Source: an uncultured Porphyromonadaceae bacterium (GTDB lineage: Bacteria > Bacteroidota > Bacteroidia > Bacteroidales > Muribaculaceae). Taken from it: a DNA stretch of 52,521 bases. Positions 8,309 to 18,425 of the stretch are shown here, in pieces. The stretch is from assembly GCA_947176605.1 (NCBI GenBank), contig CAMWRH010000014.1:1-52521 (forward strand). The letters run 5' to 3'. Each line of letters starts with the position of its first letter. The stretch's first letter is position 1. The notes below the pieces were generated by a model. That model saw only the letters and a program-made list of their open reading frames with translations. It was not told where the DNA came from and searched no databases. Position numbers and translations under genes: made by a program.

Positions 8309-11300
8309 ATGAAACGAAAAACTCTACTGACCTTCACACTGACGGCGATGTCGATGACAGCATTGGCCGACAATATCTCAGTGCGGGGCACAGTGATATC
8401 CAAGACTGATGACGAGCCTCTGATCGGCGCCACAGTAATGTGCGTAGGCACAAAGGCAGGTACTGCCACTGATATCGACGGCAACTTCGAGATATCGGTG
8501 CCCGAAGGATCGAAGCTCACCTTCTCATATGTGGGATACACCACCGAGACACTGCCCGCCACCACGACGATGACGGTATATATGTCGGAAGACAACGCGA
8601 TGCTCGACGAGGTGGTCGTAGTGGGTTACTCTTCTGAAAAGAAGTCAGACCTGACAGGCGCAGTGTCGGTAGTCAAGATGAAAGATGTGTCGGACACTCC
8701 GACCGGCAACGTGCTCCAGGCACTTCAGGGACGTGTCCCCGGCATGAACATCACCACCGACGGCACACCGGGCGGCCTTAGCACCGGCACCTCCATCCGC
8801 GGCGCCTCTTCATTCCGTGGCGATGCCAACGGTCCGCTCTACGTAATCGACGGCGTGATGACCCGCGACAATCCCGGCACGATCCTCAACAGCAACGACA
8901 TCGAATCAATACAGGTGCTTAAAGACGCCGCCTCGGCATCAATCTACGGTGCGCAGGCCGCCAACGGCGTAATCATCATCACCACAAAGCGTGCGAAGCA
9001 GGGTGAGTGCAAGGTCACTTTCGACGCCACCCTCACCGCCCAGACCTATTCAAGCGGCCTTGACATGCTCAATGCCGACCAATGGGGTCAGGTGTACTGG
9101 AACGCCTATAAATACAGCTACGGCACAACCCCCACATCCGAACTCTACGGCAACGGCGCCACTCCGCAGCTTCAGGCATACACCAACCTCAACGGTGTGC
9201 TCGTAAATCCGCAGAACACCGACTGGGAGAAGGAAATACACCGCACCGCCCTGATGCAGACCTACACCGTGGGTCTGTCGAAGGGTTCCGAGAACGGTTC
9301 GTCGTCGTTGTCTCTGAGCTGGCTCGACCATGACGGTATCATCAAAGGGTCAGACTTCCAGAAAGCCAACGCCCGTCTCAGCTCCGACTACGGCTACCTC
9401 AACAACCGCCTGCGTGCCGGAGGCAACCTGACACTCAACTGGTGGCGCCAGCACAACGCACCCGGCGGCATCGAAGAGAATGCCATCAAGATGCACCCCG
9501 CCCGCACCGTCTATGACTCCGAGGGGAACTACAACGACCAGGTGGCCTACGGACTCAACGACACTCCCAACCTCGTGCGCCTTATCGACGAAGAATCCAA
9601 CAACCGCCACGAATTCTGGCGTATCTTCGGTAATGCATACCTCTCAATCGAACCGGTGAAGAACCTTATCATCAAGACCAACTTCGGTATCAACCATTAC
9701 CGTGGCAACGACAAGACCTTCACCCCGGCCAACCTGCGCGACCAGAGCAATACCCTCAACCAGTACTCCGCCCTTTCCACCAACTGGGTATGGACCAACA
9801 CCGCACAGTATAACATCGACTTCGGCCAGAACTCCCTGATGGCGCTCCTCGGCCTTGAGGCCAAGCGCGACCACTTCGAGGACATGTGGGGAGAAGGAAA
9901 GGGACTCGAACTCGAAGACCCCGACTACCTCTACCTCGGCAACACGACCTACAACCGCAATACCGGCTCAAGCGCGTCGAACTACTCGATGTTCTCCGTA
10001 TTCGGCAAGATCAACTACTCCTGGGCCGACAAGTACCTCGTATCGTTCACACTGCGCCGCGACGCCTCGTCACGCCTCTCGAAAGAGCACAACTACGACT
10101 GGTTCCCCTCCGTATCGGCAGGCTGGCGCATCACGCAGGAATCCTTCATGGAGGGTTCGCGCCACTGGCTCAACGAGCTTAAGATCCGTGCCGCCTACGG
10201 TATCAACGGTAATGACATCATCGCCAACGACGCCTTCTACGCCAAATACGCCATGGACCTCGACCGCGCGGCCTACGCCCTCGGCGGCTCCAACACACTG
10301 GCTCCCGGCGCATACCGCTCACGCAGCACCAACCCCGACCTGACATGGGAGAAGACGCATCAGACCAACATCGGTTTCGACGCAGCCCTCTTCAACAGCC
10401 GGCTCACCCTCTCATTCGACTACTTCTACAAGAAGACCAACGACATGCTTGTAGAGAAACCCTACATCGCCACAATCGGCGAGGGTGGCTACTGCTGGTA
10501 CAACGGTGGCTCGATGGAGAACAAAGGTGTGGAGCTCTCGGCAGAATGGCGCCAGTACATCCGCGATGACTTCAACTTCAGCGTAGGCTTCAACGCCACG
10601 GTGATGAAGAACAAAGTGACCGACCTGATGGACGACATCTACTACACCTGGGGGGGTGGCAACGGCCGCGACAAGAGTATCGTAGGGCAGGCCCTCGGCT
10701 CATGGATGGGCTACAAGACCGACGGCATCTTCCGCACACAGGAAGAGGTGGATGAATATCTGGCCAAATACACCGTAAGCTTCGGCAATCCCGGAGTAGG
10801 GCGTATCCGCTACGTCGACACCGACGGCGACGGCGAGATCAGCGACCGCGACCGCACATGGCTCGGCACCGACCTGCCCAAAGCGCAGTTCGGCATCAAC
10901 CTCGGCGCCAACTGGAAGGGCTTCGACCTCAGCCTCTTCTTCAACAGCATCATCCGCGACGCATGGGTCAACTCGAAATACTACACCGACTTCTTCCCCC
11001 TCTGGACAGGCAACCACGGCGTAGCCCTCATGGAGGCAGCCGAAGCCTACGACCGCTACCTGCTCACCGGATACTATGACTCCGACATACCGGCACCGTC
11101 GGTCGACAACTCCAACAGCGAGAACGAAAGTTCGCAGTACTTCATCGAAGACGGCTCCTTCCTGCGCCTCAAGACCCTGACACTGGGCTACACGCTGCCC
11201 AAGTCAGTGCAGAGCAAGCTCCGCCTGAGCAACGCCCGCATCTACTTCCAGGCCCAGAACCTCTTCACAATCACATCCTACAGCGGTGCTGATCCGGAAG

Positions 11301-11362
11301 GTCTCGGTTATCCCTACGCGCTCCCGCGCCAGTATACCTTCGGCATACAGTTCGGTTTCTAA
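8309..11362 (+). CDS. SusC-type TonB-dependent outer-membrane transporter (fructan PUL)
   Basis: A 1017-residue SusC/RagA-family transporter. A signal peptide (about 1-20) is followed by a carboxypeptidase-regulatory-like beta domain (about 25-105, with the GTATDIDGNF motif), a TonB-box region around LDEVVVVGY, a plug domain (about 115-230) and a 22-strand barrel ending in aromatic FGIQFGF. With SusD it moves oligosaccharides into the periplasm using TonB energy. The frame stays open to a TTG at 8273, but that codon overlaps the -7 promoter box, so ATG 8309 is chosen; it opens a normal signal peptide. SusD follows after 60 bases. Confidence 0.95.
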   Translation: MKRKTLLTFTLTAMSMTALADNISVRGTVISKTDDEPLIGATVMCVGTKAGTATDIDGNFEISVPEGSKLTFSYVGYTTETLPATTTMTVYMSEDNAMLDEVVVVGYSSEKKSDLTGAVSVVKMKDVSDTPTGNVLQALQGRVPGMNITTDGTPGGLSTGTSIRGASSFRGDANGPLYVIDGVMTRDNPGTILNSNDIESIQVLKDAASASIYGAQAANGVIIITTKRAKQGECKVTFDATLTAQTYSSGLDMLNADQWGQVYWNAYKYSYGTTPTSELYGNGATPQLQAYTNLNGVLVNPQNTDWEKEIHRTALMQTYTVGLSKGSENGSSSLSLSWLDHDGIIKGSDFQKANARLSSDYGYLNNRLRAGGNLTLNWWRQHNAPGGIEENAIKMHPARTVYDSEGNYNDQVAYGLNDTPNLVRLIDEESNNRHEFWRIFGNAYLSIEPVKNLIIKTNFGINHYRGNDKTFTPANLRDQSNTLNQYSALSTNWVWTNTAQYNIDFGQNSLMALLGLEAKRDHFEDMWGEGKGLELEDPDYLYLGNTTYNRNTGSSASNYSMFSVFGKINYSWADKYLVSFTLRRDASSRLSKEHNYDWFPSVSAGWRITQESFMEGSRHWLNELKIRAAYGINGNDIIANDAFYAKYAMDLDRAAYALGGSNTLAPGAYRSRSTNPDLTWEKTHQTNIGFDAALFNSRLTLSFDYFYKKTNDMLVEKPYIATIGEGGYCWYNGGSMENKGVELSAEWRQYIRDDFNFSVGFNATVMKNKVTDLMDDIYYTWGGGNGRDKSIVGQALGSWMGYKTDGIFRTQEEVDEYLAKYTVSFGNPGVGRIRYVDTDGDGEISDRDRTWLGTDLPKAQFGINLGANWKGFDLSLFFNSIIRDAWVNSKYYTDFFPLWTGNHGVALMEAAEAYDRYLLTGYYDSDIPAPSVDNSNSENESSQYFIEDGSFLRLKTLTLGYTLPKSVQSKLRLSNARIYFQAQNLFTITSYSGADPEGLGYPYALPRQYTFGIQFGF

Positions 11363-11422
11363 TACCGGTGCACCAACTGTCAACACAACAGCGACAAAAA
11401 TCCTTAAGACCTGACCAACAAA

Positions 11423-13192
11423 ATGAAAATCAAGAATATACTGGCCATCGCACTTGCATCGGCCGCCCTCGTATCCTGCTCCGACGACTTCCTGGAGAAC
11501 AAGCCGCAGGGTTCACTCTCCGACGGCAACATGAACGATCCCGAGGCAGTCGACCTGCTCATCAGCGCAGCCTACGCCACATTCGGTGCACGTTACGCCG
11601 ACTCCAACGACCCCCATCTCTATCCCGTGACCAACTGGAGCTACGGCGAGGTGCGTGCCGACAACGCCTACAAAGGTGGCGGCGGCGAGACCGACCTCTG
11701 GGAATTCCACGACATGGAGACCGCCAAACTGCAGCCCAACAACGGTCTGCTCGACGGCAAATGGTTTAACGTATACTGCGGCATATCGCGCTGCAACTCC
11801 GCAATCCGCGCACTCCGCAAAATCGACCTCGAGACCGAGCCTCAGCGTGATACCCGCATCGCCGAAATGATGGTGATACGCTGCCACTGGTACTTCGAAC
11901 TGGTGCGCCTCTTCAACCGCATCCCCTACATGGACATCGACCTGGCCGAGAACGAATACGTAAACGTGCGCAACGATGAGTTCACACGCGAAGAGCACCT
12001 CGCCCGCATCGCATCCGAGCTCCTTGAGGCTGCCAATGACCTGCCCGACTCGCAGTCGGACATGGGGCGCGTCAACCGCCGGATCGCCCTTGCCTATGCC
12101 GCCAAAGTGAAACTCTACCAGGCCTACGAACAGGACCCGCAGACCAACGCCGTGGTCAACATCAACCGCCAGCTGATGCAGGAAGTGGTGGACCTCATCA
12201 ACCAGGTGCAGGGCTACGACCTACTCTCAGACTTCCAGCAGCTTGACCTCCTGGAGTATGAGAACGGACCGGAATCGGTATTCGCAATACAGTATTCGAA
12301 AGACGACGGTTCCGGCGGAGTAGGGCGCATAAACTGGAGCAACCTGCTCAACTCCATGACCGGCCCCGGATGCCCCTGGCAGGGCGACGGATTCTTCCTC
12401 CCCTCGCAGGACCTCATCAACGCCTATCAGACGGATGCCGACGGTCTGCCCCTGTTTGACTATCAGAGCCGTCCGGACTACGGCACGGTGGAATTCGCAG
12501 CCGACGGCAGCTACTCACTGACCAACGTGGACGGCAATGTCGACCCCCGTCTCGACTTCGTGGCCGGACGCCCCACCATCACCTACAAGACCTACGAAGG
12601 AAGCGCCTGCGGCCTCTGGGTGCGCAACAGCGATGTCTACGGCTACAACAACACCAAGCGCTTCTGGCTCTCCCCCGAGTCGCCCGAAGCCACACAGGGA
12701 TGGCCCTGGGGTGCATCGGCCCTCAACTGGCAGATCATCCGCTACGCCGACCTGCTCCTCTACAAGGCCGAAGCCCTCATCGAACTCGGCGGCAACGGAC
12801 TTGACGAAGCCCGCCAGCTCATCAACCGCGTGCGCAGCCGCGCCAAGGACAGCGCCTACGTCAAGGACTTCAACGACCCCACCAAGGATGCCGCCCACTA
12901 CAAGATAGGCCTTTATTCCGCAGCCGGCTGGAGTCAGGACTACGCCCGCCAGGCTCTCCGCACAGAGATGCGTCTTGAAAAGGCGATGGAGGGTGAACGC
13001 TTCTTCGACCTCGTGCGCTGGGGCATAGCCCGCGAGACGATGAACCGCTACTACGAAGCCGAGCGCGATACCCGTATCTACTACCAGAATGCAAGCTTCG
13101 AAATGGGCGAAGAGTACTTCCCCGTCCCCGTGGCCCAGTACAACTTCTCGGGTGGTAAATACGTGCAGAACCCCGGTTATCCGGCATTCTGA
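11423..13192 (+). CDS. SusD-type surface glycan-binding lipoprotein (fructan PUL)
   Basis: A 589-residue RagB/SusD-family lipoprotein. The lipobox LVSC puts the lipidated cysteine at C19, followed by the acidic SDD that commonly accompanies surface export in Bacteroidetes. TPR-like helical regions and the conserved C-terminal RTEMRLEKAMEGERFFDLVRW segment are characteristic. It caps the SusC channel and captures fructan chains. Only a short gap separates it from susC, so they form one operon. No extra surface glycan-binding protein or outer-membrane GH32 follows; the transcript ends at a hairpin 110 bases later. Confidence 0.95.
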   Translation: MKIKNILAIALASAALVSCSDDFLENKPQGSLSDGNMNDPEAVDLLISAAYATFGARYADSNDPHLYPVTNWSYGEVRADNAYKGGGGETDLWEFHDMETAKLQPNNGLLDGKWFNVYCGISRCNSAIRALRKIDLETEPQRDTRIAEMMVIRCHWYFELVRLFNRIPYMDIDLAENEYVNVRNDEFTREEHLARIASELLEAANDLPDSQSDMGRVNRRIALAYAAKVKLYQAYEQDPQTNAVVNINRQLMQEVVDLINQVQGYDLLSDFQQLDLLEYENGPESVFAIQYSKDDGSGGVGRINWSNLLNSMTGPGCPWQGDGFFLPSQDLINAYQTDADGLPLFDYQSRPDYGTVEFAADGSYSLTNVDGNVDPRLDFVAGRPTITYKTYEGSACGLWVRNSDVYGYNNTKRFWLSPESPEATQGWPWGASALNWQIIRYADLLLYKAEALIELGGNGLDEARQLINRVRSRAKDSAYVKDFNDPTKDAAHYKIGLYSAAGWSQDYARQALRTEMRLEKAMEGERFFDLVRWGIARETMNRYYEAERDTRIYYQNASFEMGEEYFPVPVAQYNFSGGKYVQNPGYPAF

Positions 13193-13303
13193 CCTGATAT
13201 CCGCCATGTGGGTAACGACGTGACGAACACTGACCACTATCCACTATAGATAGACCGGAATCTTAATCTCCACACATACGCGCAAAATTGATAATGTAGA
13301 AAT

Positions 13304-13346
13304 CGCCGGCCTGACGCAGTGAAATGCGGCGGGCCGGCGAGCTCTT
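13304..13346 (+). terminator. Terminator after the fructan susCD operon
   Basis: CGCCGGCC (13304-13311) pairs with GGCCGGCG (13332-13339), followed by a T-rich stretch. Just beyond, 13356-13405 contains three or four TTATTACTCGCTT repeats that also supply the stop codon of the minus-strand gene. Confidence 0.6.
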
Positions 13347-13396
13347 TTACTTAACCTGTTACTCGCTTTATTACTCGCTTCTTATTACTCGTTTTA

Positions 13397-15211
13397 TTAC
13401 TCGCTTCCGTCAGGGGTGTGGAAATAATTGCCGCGCCATATGAGTTCGGAGATGCGGTAGCCCTCGGCCGCTGTGGCCGAAGGGTGGCCGATGATGTTGC
13501 CACGGCCATCGACGGCTCCTGTCAGCTCGGGCGACAGCAGATTGTCGGCCAGACCGTGATATCCCTCCATGTCGGTCGCCCCCATAAGAGCGAGTATTGT
13601 TGGGAAAATATTGGCCTGTCCCGAATCATTGTCACTTCGGCCCGAGACACCGCAGTTGATGAACGCGGCAAAACAGCGTTTGCCAAACATTTGGCCGCTG
13701 TCGGGTTCGATATCGTGCGTATGGTCGGATACCACCACAATCATCGTATCGTCATAAATCCCCTTACGCTTCAGGAAATCGATAAACTGTCCGAGCTGCA
13801 TGTCGAAATACCGGGTCACAGTAAGATATCGGCGCGTAAGCTCGCTTTCGCCCGGCAGAGGGGGGAGCTGCCCGGCAGCCTCCTCGACAAAGGGTGTATG
13901 CATGCTCCCGGTGATAAGCTCAAGCAGGAACGGGGAGCGCAGCCCCCCCTCGATAAGCTCTTCCGCCTTGCGGAACATACCCCCGTCGTGGCCGTGACGC
14001 CCTGCAAGCTCTGCATAGTCGTCAAGCACGTAAGTCTGGCGGTAGCCGAGATTCTCACTGACTATACGTTCGTGCCAGAACTGTCCGTCGGTGGCGAATA
14101 CCGCCGCATTGTCGCGGTCAGGAAAGATGCGGGGGAGAGAGGGGACGCTGCTGACGGCATGAGGAGCGCGGTTTACGGTGACTCCCTGTGCCACCGGGAG
14201 CAGTCCGGTGTTGATAAGAAGTTGCCCGTCGATTGAATTGCCGTCCTTGGTCTGTGTGGCTATACGCGAGCTGCTGAAAGTGCCCGGCTGCCGGATCAGT
14301 CCGTTGAGGGTAGGAGTTATCTCGATACCCTCCCGGCGGCTTCCTATCACATCCGAATTAAGCGACTCCACCACCACGATAATCAGATTCTTATGCCGGT
14401 TGGCATCCGCGACCGCAGAGTCCACCGACGTGGCGGCCACTTCAGCGATAAAGCGCGAGATACGCGTCCGCTCATCGGCCGAAAGCTGCAGCGGACGGTC
14501 GAAAAGCAGTTGCAGGCTACCTCCGACGAAATCCCACGAGAAGAATACCGGTCCCTTAAACAGATAATGCCGCATATTGTCTTCGCTCGGAGTGACCACA
14601 TCCACAGCCGACTCCCATACATCGGCAGGGCGCCAGCTTCGCTCCGCACTCAGTATCACAACTCGCACCACAAGCAGCGAACTGATACCAAACGCCAGGA
14701 CCGACAGGATCGAGATACTCCATTTCTCCCGTCGCCCGGGGCGCCATGAGAGAGGACGCAGCAGCCATCCCGCGATTCCCGGAAGCGCTCCGAGCGGGAT
14801 GAGCAGAAAATCATACCATCGGATCAGAGGGAGAGTGGATTCAAGCAGCGCACCTCCCATATTCTCGGTCATGGTGATGCAGGCCGGAGAAAGAATCGCC
14901 CCCCAGAACCGGAAATACCAGATGTTGGGAAGCACCAGCATAGCGGGAATCAGCGCCCCCCAGAGCAGGATAAGGCGCCAGCGCGACGTAAGCCACCAGT
15001 ACGGGAGAGTGGCGGCAAGCAGTGCGCCTCCGGCCACTGCGATATCCTTAAGAATGGAAGGCGATGTCTTGTCGACTGCAAAAAGCAGCCACATCCAGAT
15101 TGCCGTCAGAGAGGCGATCAGCACGCAATATGCCGTAGCCGTGCGCAGGGAGGGGGAAGAAGGGTAACGGTTGAAGATATGCATCGTTGTAGGATTAGAA
15201 TGGTGCTCCAT
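13397..15211 (-). CDS. LTA-synthase / MdoB-like membrane phosphotransferase (sulfatase fold)
   Basis: About 604 residues. Four or five membrane helices occupy roughly the first 230 residues, followed by an extracytoplasmic alkaline-phosphatase/sulfatase-type domain. Metal and catalytic motifs of the LTA-synthase branch are visible: IVVVESLNSDV (metal-binding Glu), TKDGNSIDG (threonine nucleophile region), FATDGQFWHERI and VSDHTHDIEP (metal-binding Asp and His). Relatives transfer phosphoglycerol or phosphoethanolamine to envelope glycans; the exact head group is unknown. The frame is open further upstream, but the promoter at 15239-15246 would put the RNA start near 15232, so ATG 15211 (alternatively 15184) is preferred. 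It is transcribed alone. Confidence 0.83.
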   Translation of the reverse strand: MEHHSNPTTMHIFNRYPSSPSLRTATAYCVLIASLTAIWMWLLFAVDKTSPSILKDIAVAGGALLAATLPYWWLTSRWRLILLWGALIPAMLVLPNIWYFRFWGAILSPACITMTENMGGALLESTLPLIRWYDFLLIPLGALPGIAGWLLRPLSWRPGRREKWSISILSVLAFGISSLLVVRVVILSAERSWRPADVWESAVDVVTPSEDNMRHYLFKGPVFFSWDFVGGSLQLLFDRPLQLSADERTRISRFIAEVAATSVDSAVADANRHKNLIIVVVESLNSDVIGSRREGIEITPTLNGLIRQPGTFSSSRIATQTKDGNSIDGQLLINTGLLPVAQGVTVNRAPHAVSSVPSLPRIFPDRDNAAVFATDGQFWHERIVSENLGYRQTYVLDDYAELAGRHGHDGGMFRKAEELIEGGLRSPFLLELITGSMHTPFVEEAAGQLPPLPGESELTRRYLTVTRYFDMQLGQFIDFLKRKGIYDDTMIVVVSDHTHDIEPDSGQMFGKRCFAAFINCGVSGRSDNDSGQANIFPTILALMGATDMEGYHGLADNLLSPELTGAVDGRGNIIGHPSATAAEGYRISELIWRGNYFHTPDGSE

Positions 15212-15238
15212 CGGAGAGGAAGGAGCATGAAAACGATG

Positions 15239-15246
15239 CAAAGTTA
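15239..15246 (-). promoter_or_regulatory. -7 element for the LTA-synthase-like gene
   Basis: A minus-strand TAACTTTG lies 28 bases upstream of the chosen ATG. No clear -33 TTG was found. It is used here to reject translation starts further upstream in the same frame. Confidence 0.5.
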
Positions 15247-15387
15247 CAAAAAAATCGCGTGTCGGCAGCGTGTCGGCCACCTGCCCGCACATCATGGCAT
15301 CAGTCGCGTGTATACCTGAGGTGCCCCCGATCAGCCGCACCCGAAGGGCGCTATCCGTAAAAATGGTTGAGATAACCGTAATTTGGG

Positions 15388-15419
15388 TTTGACAGAGTGG
15401 GGATTAATTCATAATTTTG
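15388..15419 (+). promoter_or_regulatory. Promoter of the DUF362-TonB receptor operon
   Basis: TTTG (15388-15391) and TAATTTTG (15412-15419) are exactly 20 bases apart. A leader of about 75 bases runs to the ATG at 15500. Confidence 0.65.
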
Positions 15420-15499
15420 CAATGTCCGGGAATATGTCCACACCCCTTTATAAACGGACTGAACCATAGTGACATACACATCATAATAACATACACGTC

Positions 15500-16468
15500 A
15501 TGAAAAAATCAATACTTGCACTCATGGCTCTGGCCATGATGGGTCTTTCGGGAATCAGTGCGCATGCCCAGGAGCAGGCACGGGCCAAGGTATATTACGT
15601 GAAGGATATCACCCCCGAAAATCTGGTGAAACTCTACAAAGCGTTAGGCAAACCGGCCGACGGACGCGTGGCCGTGAAGATCAGCACCGGCGAATCATCG
15701 CAGTCCAACCACCTGAGCCCCGAACTGATCGGCGGACTGGTGAAGGAGGTAGGCGGCACGCTCGTGGAATGCAACACCGCCTACGGCGGCAACCGCTCCA
15801 ACACAGCCGACCATATGCGGGCCATCGCCGAGCGCGGCTACGACAAAATCGCAAAGGTGGATATCATGGACTCCGACGGGGATATGGATATCGCCGTGAC
15901 CGACACTACCTACCTCAAATTCAACCGCGTCGGGGCGCACCTGGCCAACTACGACTTCCTCGTCAACCTCGCCCACTTCAAGGGGCACGCCATGGGCGGT
16001 TTTGGCGGAGTGCTCAAGAACCAGAGCATCGGCATCGCATCAGCCGACGGCAAGGGGTATATCCATTCCGCCGGAGCCTACGACACTGCCGAACATGCCT
16101 TCGACAATCCTCACGGCCAGGATGCCTTCCTTGAGTCGATGGCAGTGGCCGCCCAGTCGGTACACGACTACTTCAAGGGGAATGCCGTGTATATCGACGT
16201 GATGAACAATCTTTCGGTCGACTGCGATTGCAACGGCCACCCCGCCACCCCCGAGCTTAAGGATATGGGTATGCTCGCCTCGCTCGACCCCGTGGCCCTC
16301 GACAAGGCCTGCCTTGACCTCGTGTTCGGCCACACCCCGACCGAAGGCGATGACAATGCCGCCCTCGTAGAGCGCATCAACAGCCGCCACGGCACGCATA
16401 TCATCGACCATGCCGTAAAAATCGGTCTCGGCACGACTGACTACGAACTCATCGACCTCTCCGAATAA
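15500..16468 (+). CDS. Secreted DUF362-domain protein
   Basis: A 322-residue protein with a signal peptide cut near residues 22-24 (AHAQ). The body matches DUF362: KISTGESSQSNHLSP near residue 60, the glycine-rich NLAHFKGHAMGGFGG core, the CDCNGHP segment and the terminal MLASLDPVALDKACLDLV. DUF362 proteins are often annotated as iron-sulfur or metal-linked, but this copy has no ferredoxin domain and only a few cysteines, so a bound cluster is not evident. The function is unknown. It is followed after 24 bases by a TonB-dependent receptor, so it may be a periplasmic partner in uptake of whatever that receptor carries. Confidence 0.85.
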   Translation: MKKSILALMALAMMGLSGISAHAQEQARAKVYYVKDITPENLVKLYKALGKPADGRVAVKISTGESSQSNHLSPELIGGLVKEVGGTLVECNTAYGGNRSNTADHMRAIAERGYDKIAKVDIMDSDGDMDIAVTDTTYLKFNRVGAHLANYDFLVNLAHFKGHAMGGFGGVLKNQSIGIASADGKGYIHSAGAYDTAEHAFDNPHGQDAFLESMAVAAQSVHDYFKGNAVYIDVMNNLSVDCDCNGHPATPELKDMGMLASLDPVALDKACLDLVFGHTPTEGDDNAALVERINSRHGTHIIDHAVKIGLGTTDYELIDLSE

Positions 16469-16492
16469 TCCGCCGTCGCTACGCAATCACCA

Positions 16493-18361
16493 ATGAATAG
16501 AACAGCAATCATATCCCTGCTCCCGCTGCTTCTGGCTCCCGGCATCGCCGCCGGGAGCCAGAAGAGGGACAGTGTGCGCAATCTCGGCGAGGTACTGGTG
16601 ACCGGTACCGACGGGAGTTGCCCGAGGAATCTGCTCCCTTATACGGTGACGGTAGTGGGCGAACGCGAACTTGAGGCATCCGGCGAGCCGCAGCTGCTGT
16701 CGTTGCTGTCGGGTATGGTGCCGAGCCTTTTCGTGACGGAGCGGTCGGTATTCGGATTCGGAGTGAGCAGCAGCGGAGGGTCGGGACATATCAAACTGCG
16801 CGGCGTAGGAGGCGACCGCGCCAGCGCGGTGCTGATGATGGTCGACGGCCAGCCGCAGTTTGCCGGAATCTACTCCCATCATGTGGCTGATTTCTACGGT
16901 AAGGAGAATGTGGAGAGGGTAGAGGTGCTGCGCGGTCCGGGGTCGGTGCTCTACGGCTCCAACGCCATGGCCGGAGCCATCAACATCATCACCCGCCACC
17001 CCCGCCGCGACGGACTTGACGCCTCCCTCAGCACCGAATACGGCTCATACAACACATGGCTCTCCTCGCTCAATGCCTCATGGCGCAAAGGTAAACTCTC
17101 CGCACTCGCCACCGCCGGATACAACCGCACCGACGGCACCGCCGAGAATTTCGACTTCCGTCAGGCCGAAGGTTATCTCAAGCTCGGCTACGACATTTCA
17201 TCCTCCTGGAAGGCATATGCCGACTATACGCTGATGAACCTGCACGGCAGCGACCCGATATATCCGCGTCTTTCCGACCCGGAATCGACCGATATCTACA
17301 CCCAGAGCATCACCCGGGGCGAGGCCTCGGTCACGCTTACCGACAGCTATGGTCCCACCTCGGGGCGCGCCCGCATATACTACAGCTACGGCAATCACTT
17401 CGTCGATGATCCACGTCACTTCCACAGCAAAGACGACCGCCTCGGCATCACCCTGAGCCAGAACTTTCGGTTATGGACAGGCGCCTCCGGCTCTGCAGGG
17501 TTTGACTTCGACCGCTATTCGGGGGAGATACCCATATCGGGGGGTACGCAGCATACCGAAGGCTCACTGTCTACGATGGGGCGCAAGAGCATTACGGAGT
17601 ATTCACCCTACGTGACGCTGCAGCAGTCGCTGGCCTCCGAACTTCTCGAACTCAACGGCGGACTGCGAATGGCCAACAGCGACATGTTTGCCACCCGCTG
17701 GGTGCCGCAATTCGGATTCGCCCTGAATCCGGGAGCCGGAGTAACGCTGAAGGGGAATCTCGCCATGGGATACCGCAACCCGTCGTTTCGCGAACTTTAC
17801 CTATACCGCATGGCCAATCCCGACCTGGAGCCTGAGAAGATGATGAATTACGAAGTATCGGCCGGCTGGCATCAGTCGCGTTATTTCGGTATCGAACTGA
17901 CCGCCTACTATTCGCGAGGGTCAAATCTGATACAGACCGTAGACATGCACAATGAGAATACGGGACGGTTCATCAACAAAGGTATCGAACTCTCGGCCCG
18001 CAGCAATCCGCTGCCCGGTCTGACCCTTCATGCCACCTACAGCTATCTGCACACCTCGCTCGCCAACCTCACCGGCGCCCCGAAAAACCAATACTATCTC
18101 GGCGCCGACTGGCAGCCTGTCGACCGCCTGCGCATCTCGGCCGACATGCGCGGCATCGGCGGACTTTTCGTAAGCGAACGGATGGACGGCAATGAATCCT
18201 ACGTGCTGCTCAACCTGAAAGCATCCTATGATGTGTGCAAATATGTAACTTTATTTGTGCGGATGGAAAATATAACCGACACCCGCTACGTTATAAATTA
18301 CGGATACCCGATGCCTGGCTTCACGGCGATGGGGGGAGTGAGGCTCCGCCTGTCGATATGA
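16493..18361 (+). CDS. TonB-dependent outer-membrane receptor (BtuB/siderophore-type)
   Basis: A 622-residue receptor: signal peptide to about residue 21, a plug domain (about 30-165) containing LRGVGGDRASAVLMMVDG and VEVLRGPGSVLYGSNAMAGAINIIT, then a beta-barrel with the canonical C-terminal segment of alternating hydrophobic residues. It is shorter than SusC proteins, lacks the N-terminal carboxypeptidase-like domain and has no SusD partner. It therefore belongs with importers of small metal chelates, cobalamin or haem rather than glycans. It is co-transcribed with the DUF362 gene. The ligand cannot be read from sequence. Confidence 0.9.
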   Translation: MNRTAIISLLPLLLAPGIAAGSQKRDSVRNLGEVLVTGTDGSCPRNLLPYTVTVVGERELEASGEPQLLSLLSGMVPSLFVTERSVFGFGVSSSGGSGHIKLRGVGGDRASAVLMMVDGQPQFAGIYSHHVADFYGKENVERVEVLRGPGSVLYGSNAMAGAINIITRHPRRDGLDASLSTEYGSYNTWLSSLNASWRKGKLSALATAGYNRTDGTAENFDFRQAEGYLKLGYDISSSWKAYADYTLMNLHGSDPIYPRLSDPESTDIYTQSITRGEASVTLTDSYGPTSGRARIYYSYGNHFVDDPRHFHSKDDRLGITLSQNFRLWTGASGSAGFDFDRYSGEIPISGGTQHTEGSLSTMGRKSITEYSPYVTLQQSLASELLELNGGLRMANSDMFATRWVPQFGFALNPGAGVTLKGNLAMGYRNPSFRELYLYRMANPDLEPEKMMNYEVSAGWHQSRYFGIELTAYYSRGSNLIQTVDMHNENTGRFINKGIELSARSNPLPGLTLHATYSYLHTSLANLTGAPKNQYYLGADWQPVDRLRISADMRGIGGLFVSERMDGNESYVLLNLKASYDVCKYVTLFVRMENITDTRYVINYGYPMPGFTAMGGVRLRLSI

Positions 18362-18425
18362 AATCCCGCCATAGGGCGGCATCCGTGTGACCCCGGAGCA
18401 TCTCCCAAAGCATGGCAACATCATC

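Noticed and set aside
13356..13405. TTATTACTCGCTT repeats as a regulatory array
   Set aside because: Only three or four short copies at a gene 3' end; local slippage is enough to explain them.
15212..15340. Extended N-terminus of the LTA-synthase-like protein
   Set aside because: It would lie upstream of the likely transcription start and lacks membrane-protein character.
18387..18425. GTG start for the cysteine hydrolase
   Set aside because: It adds 13 residues before the family's normal N-terminus; ATG 18426 fits better.
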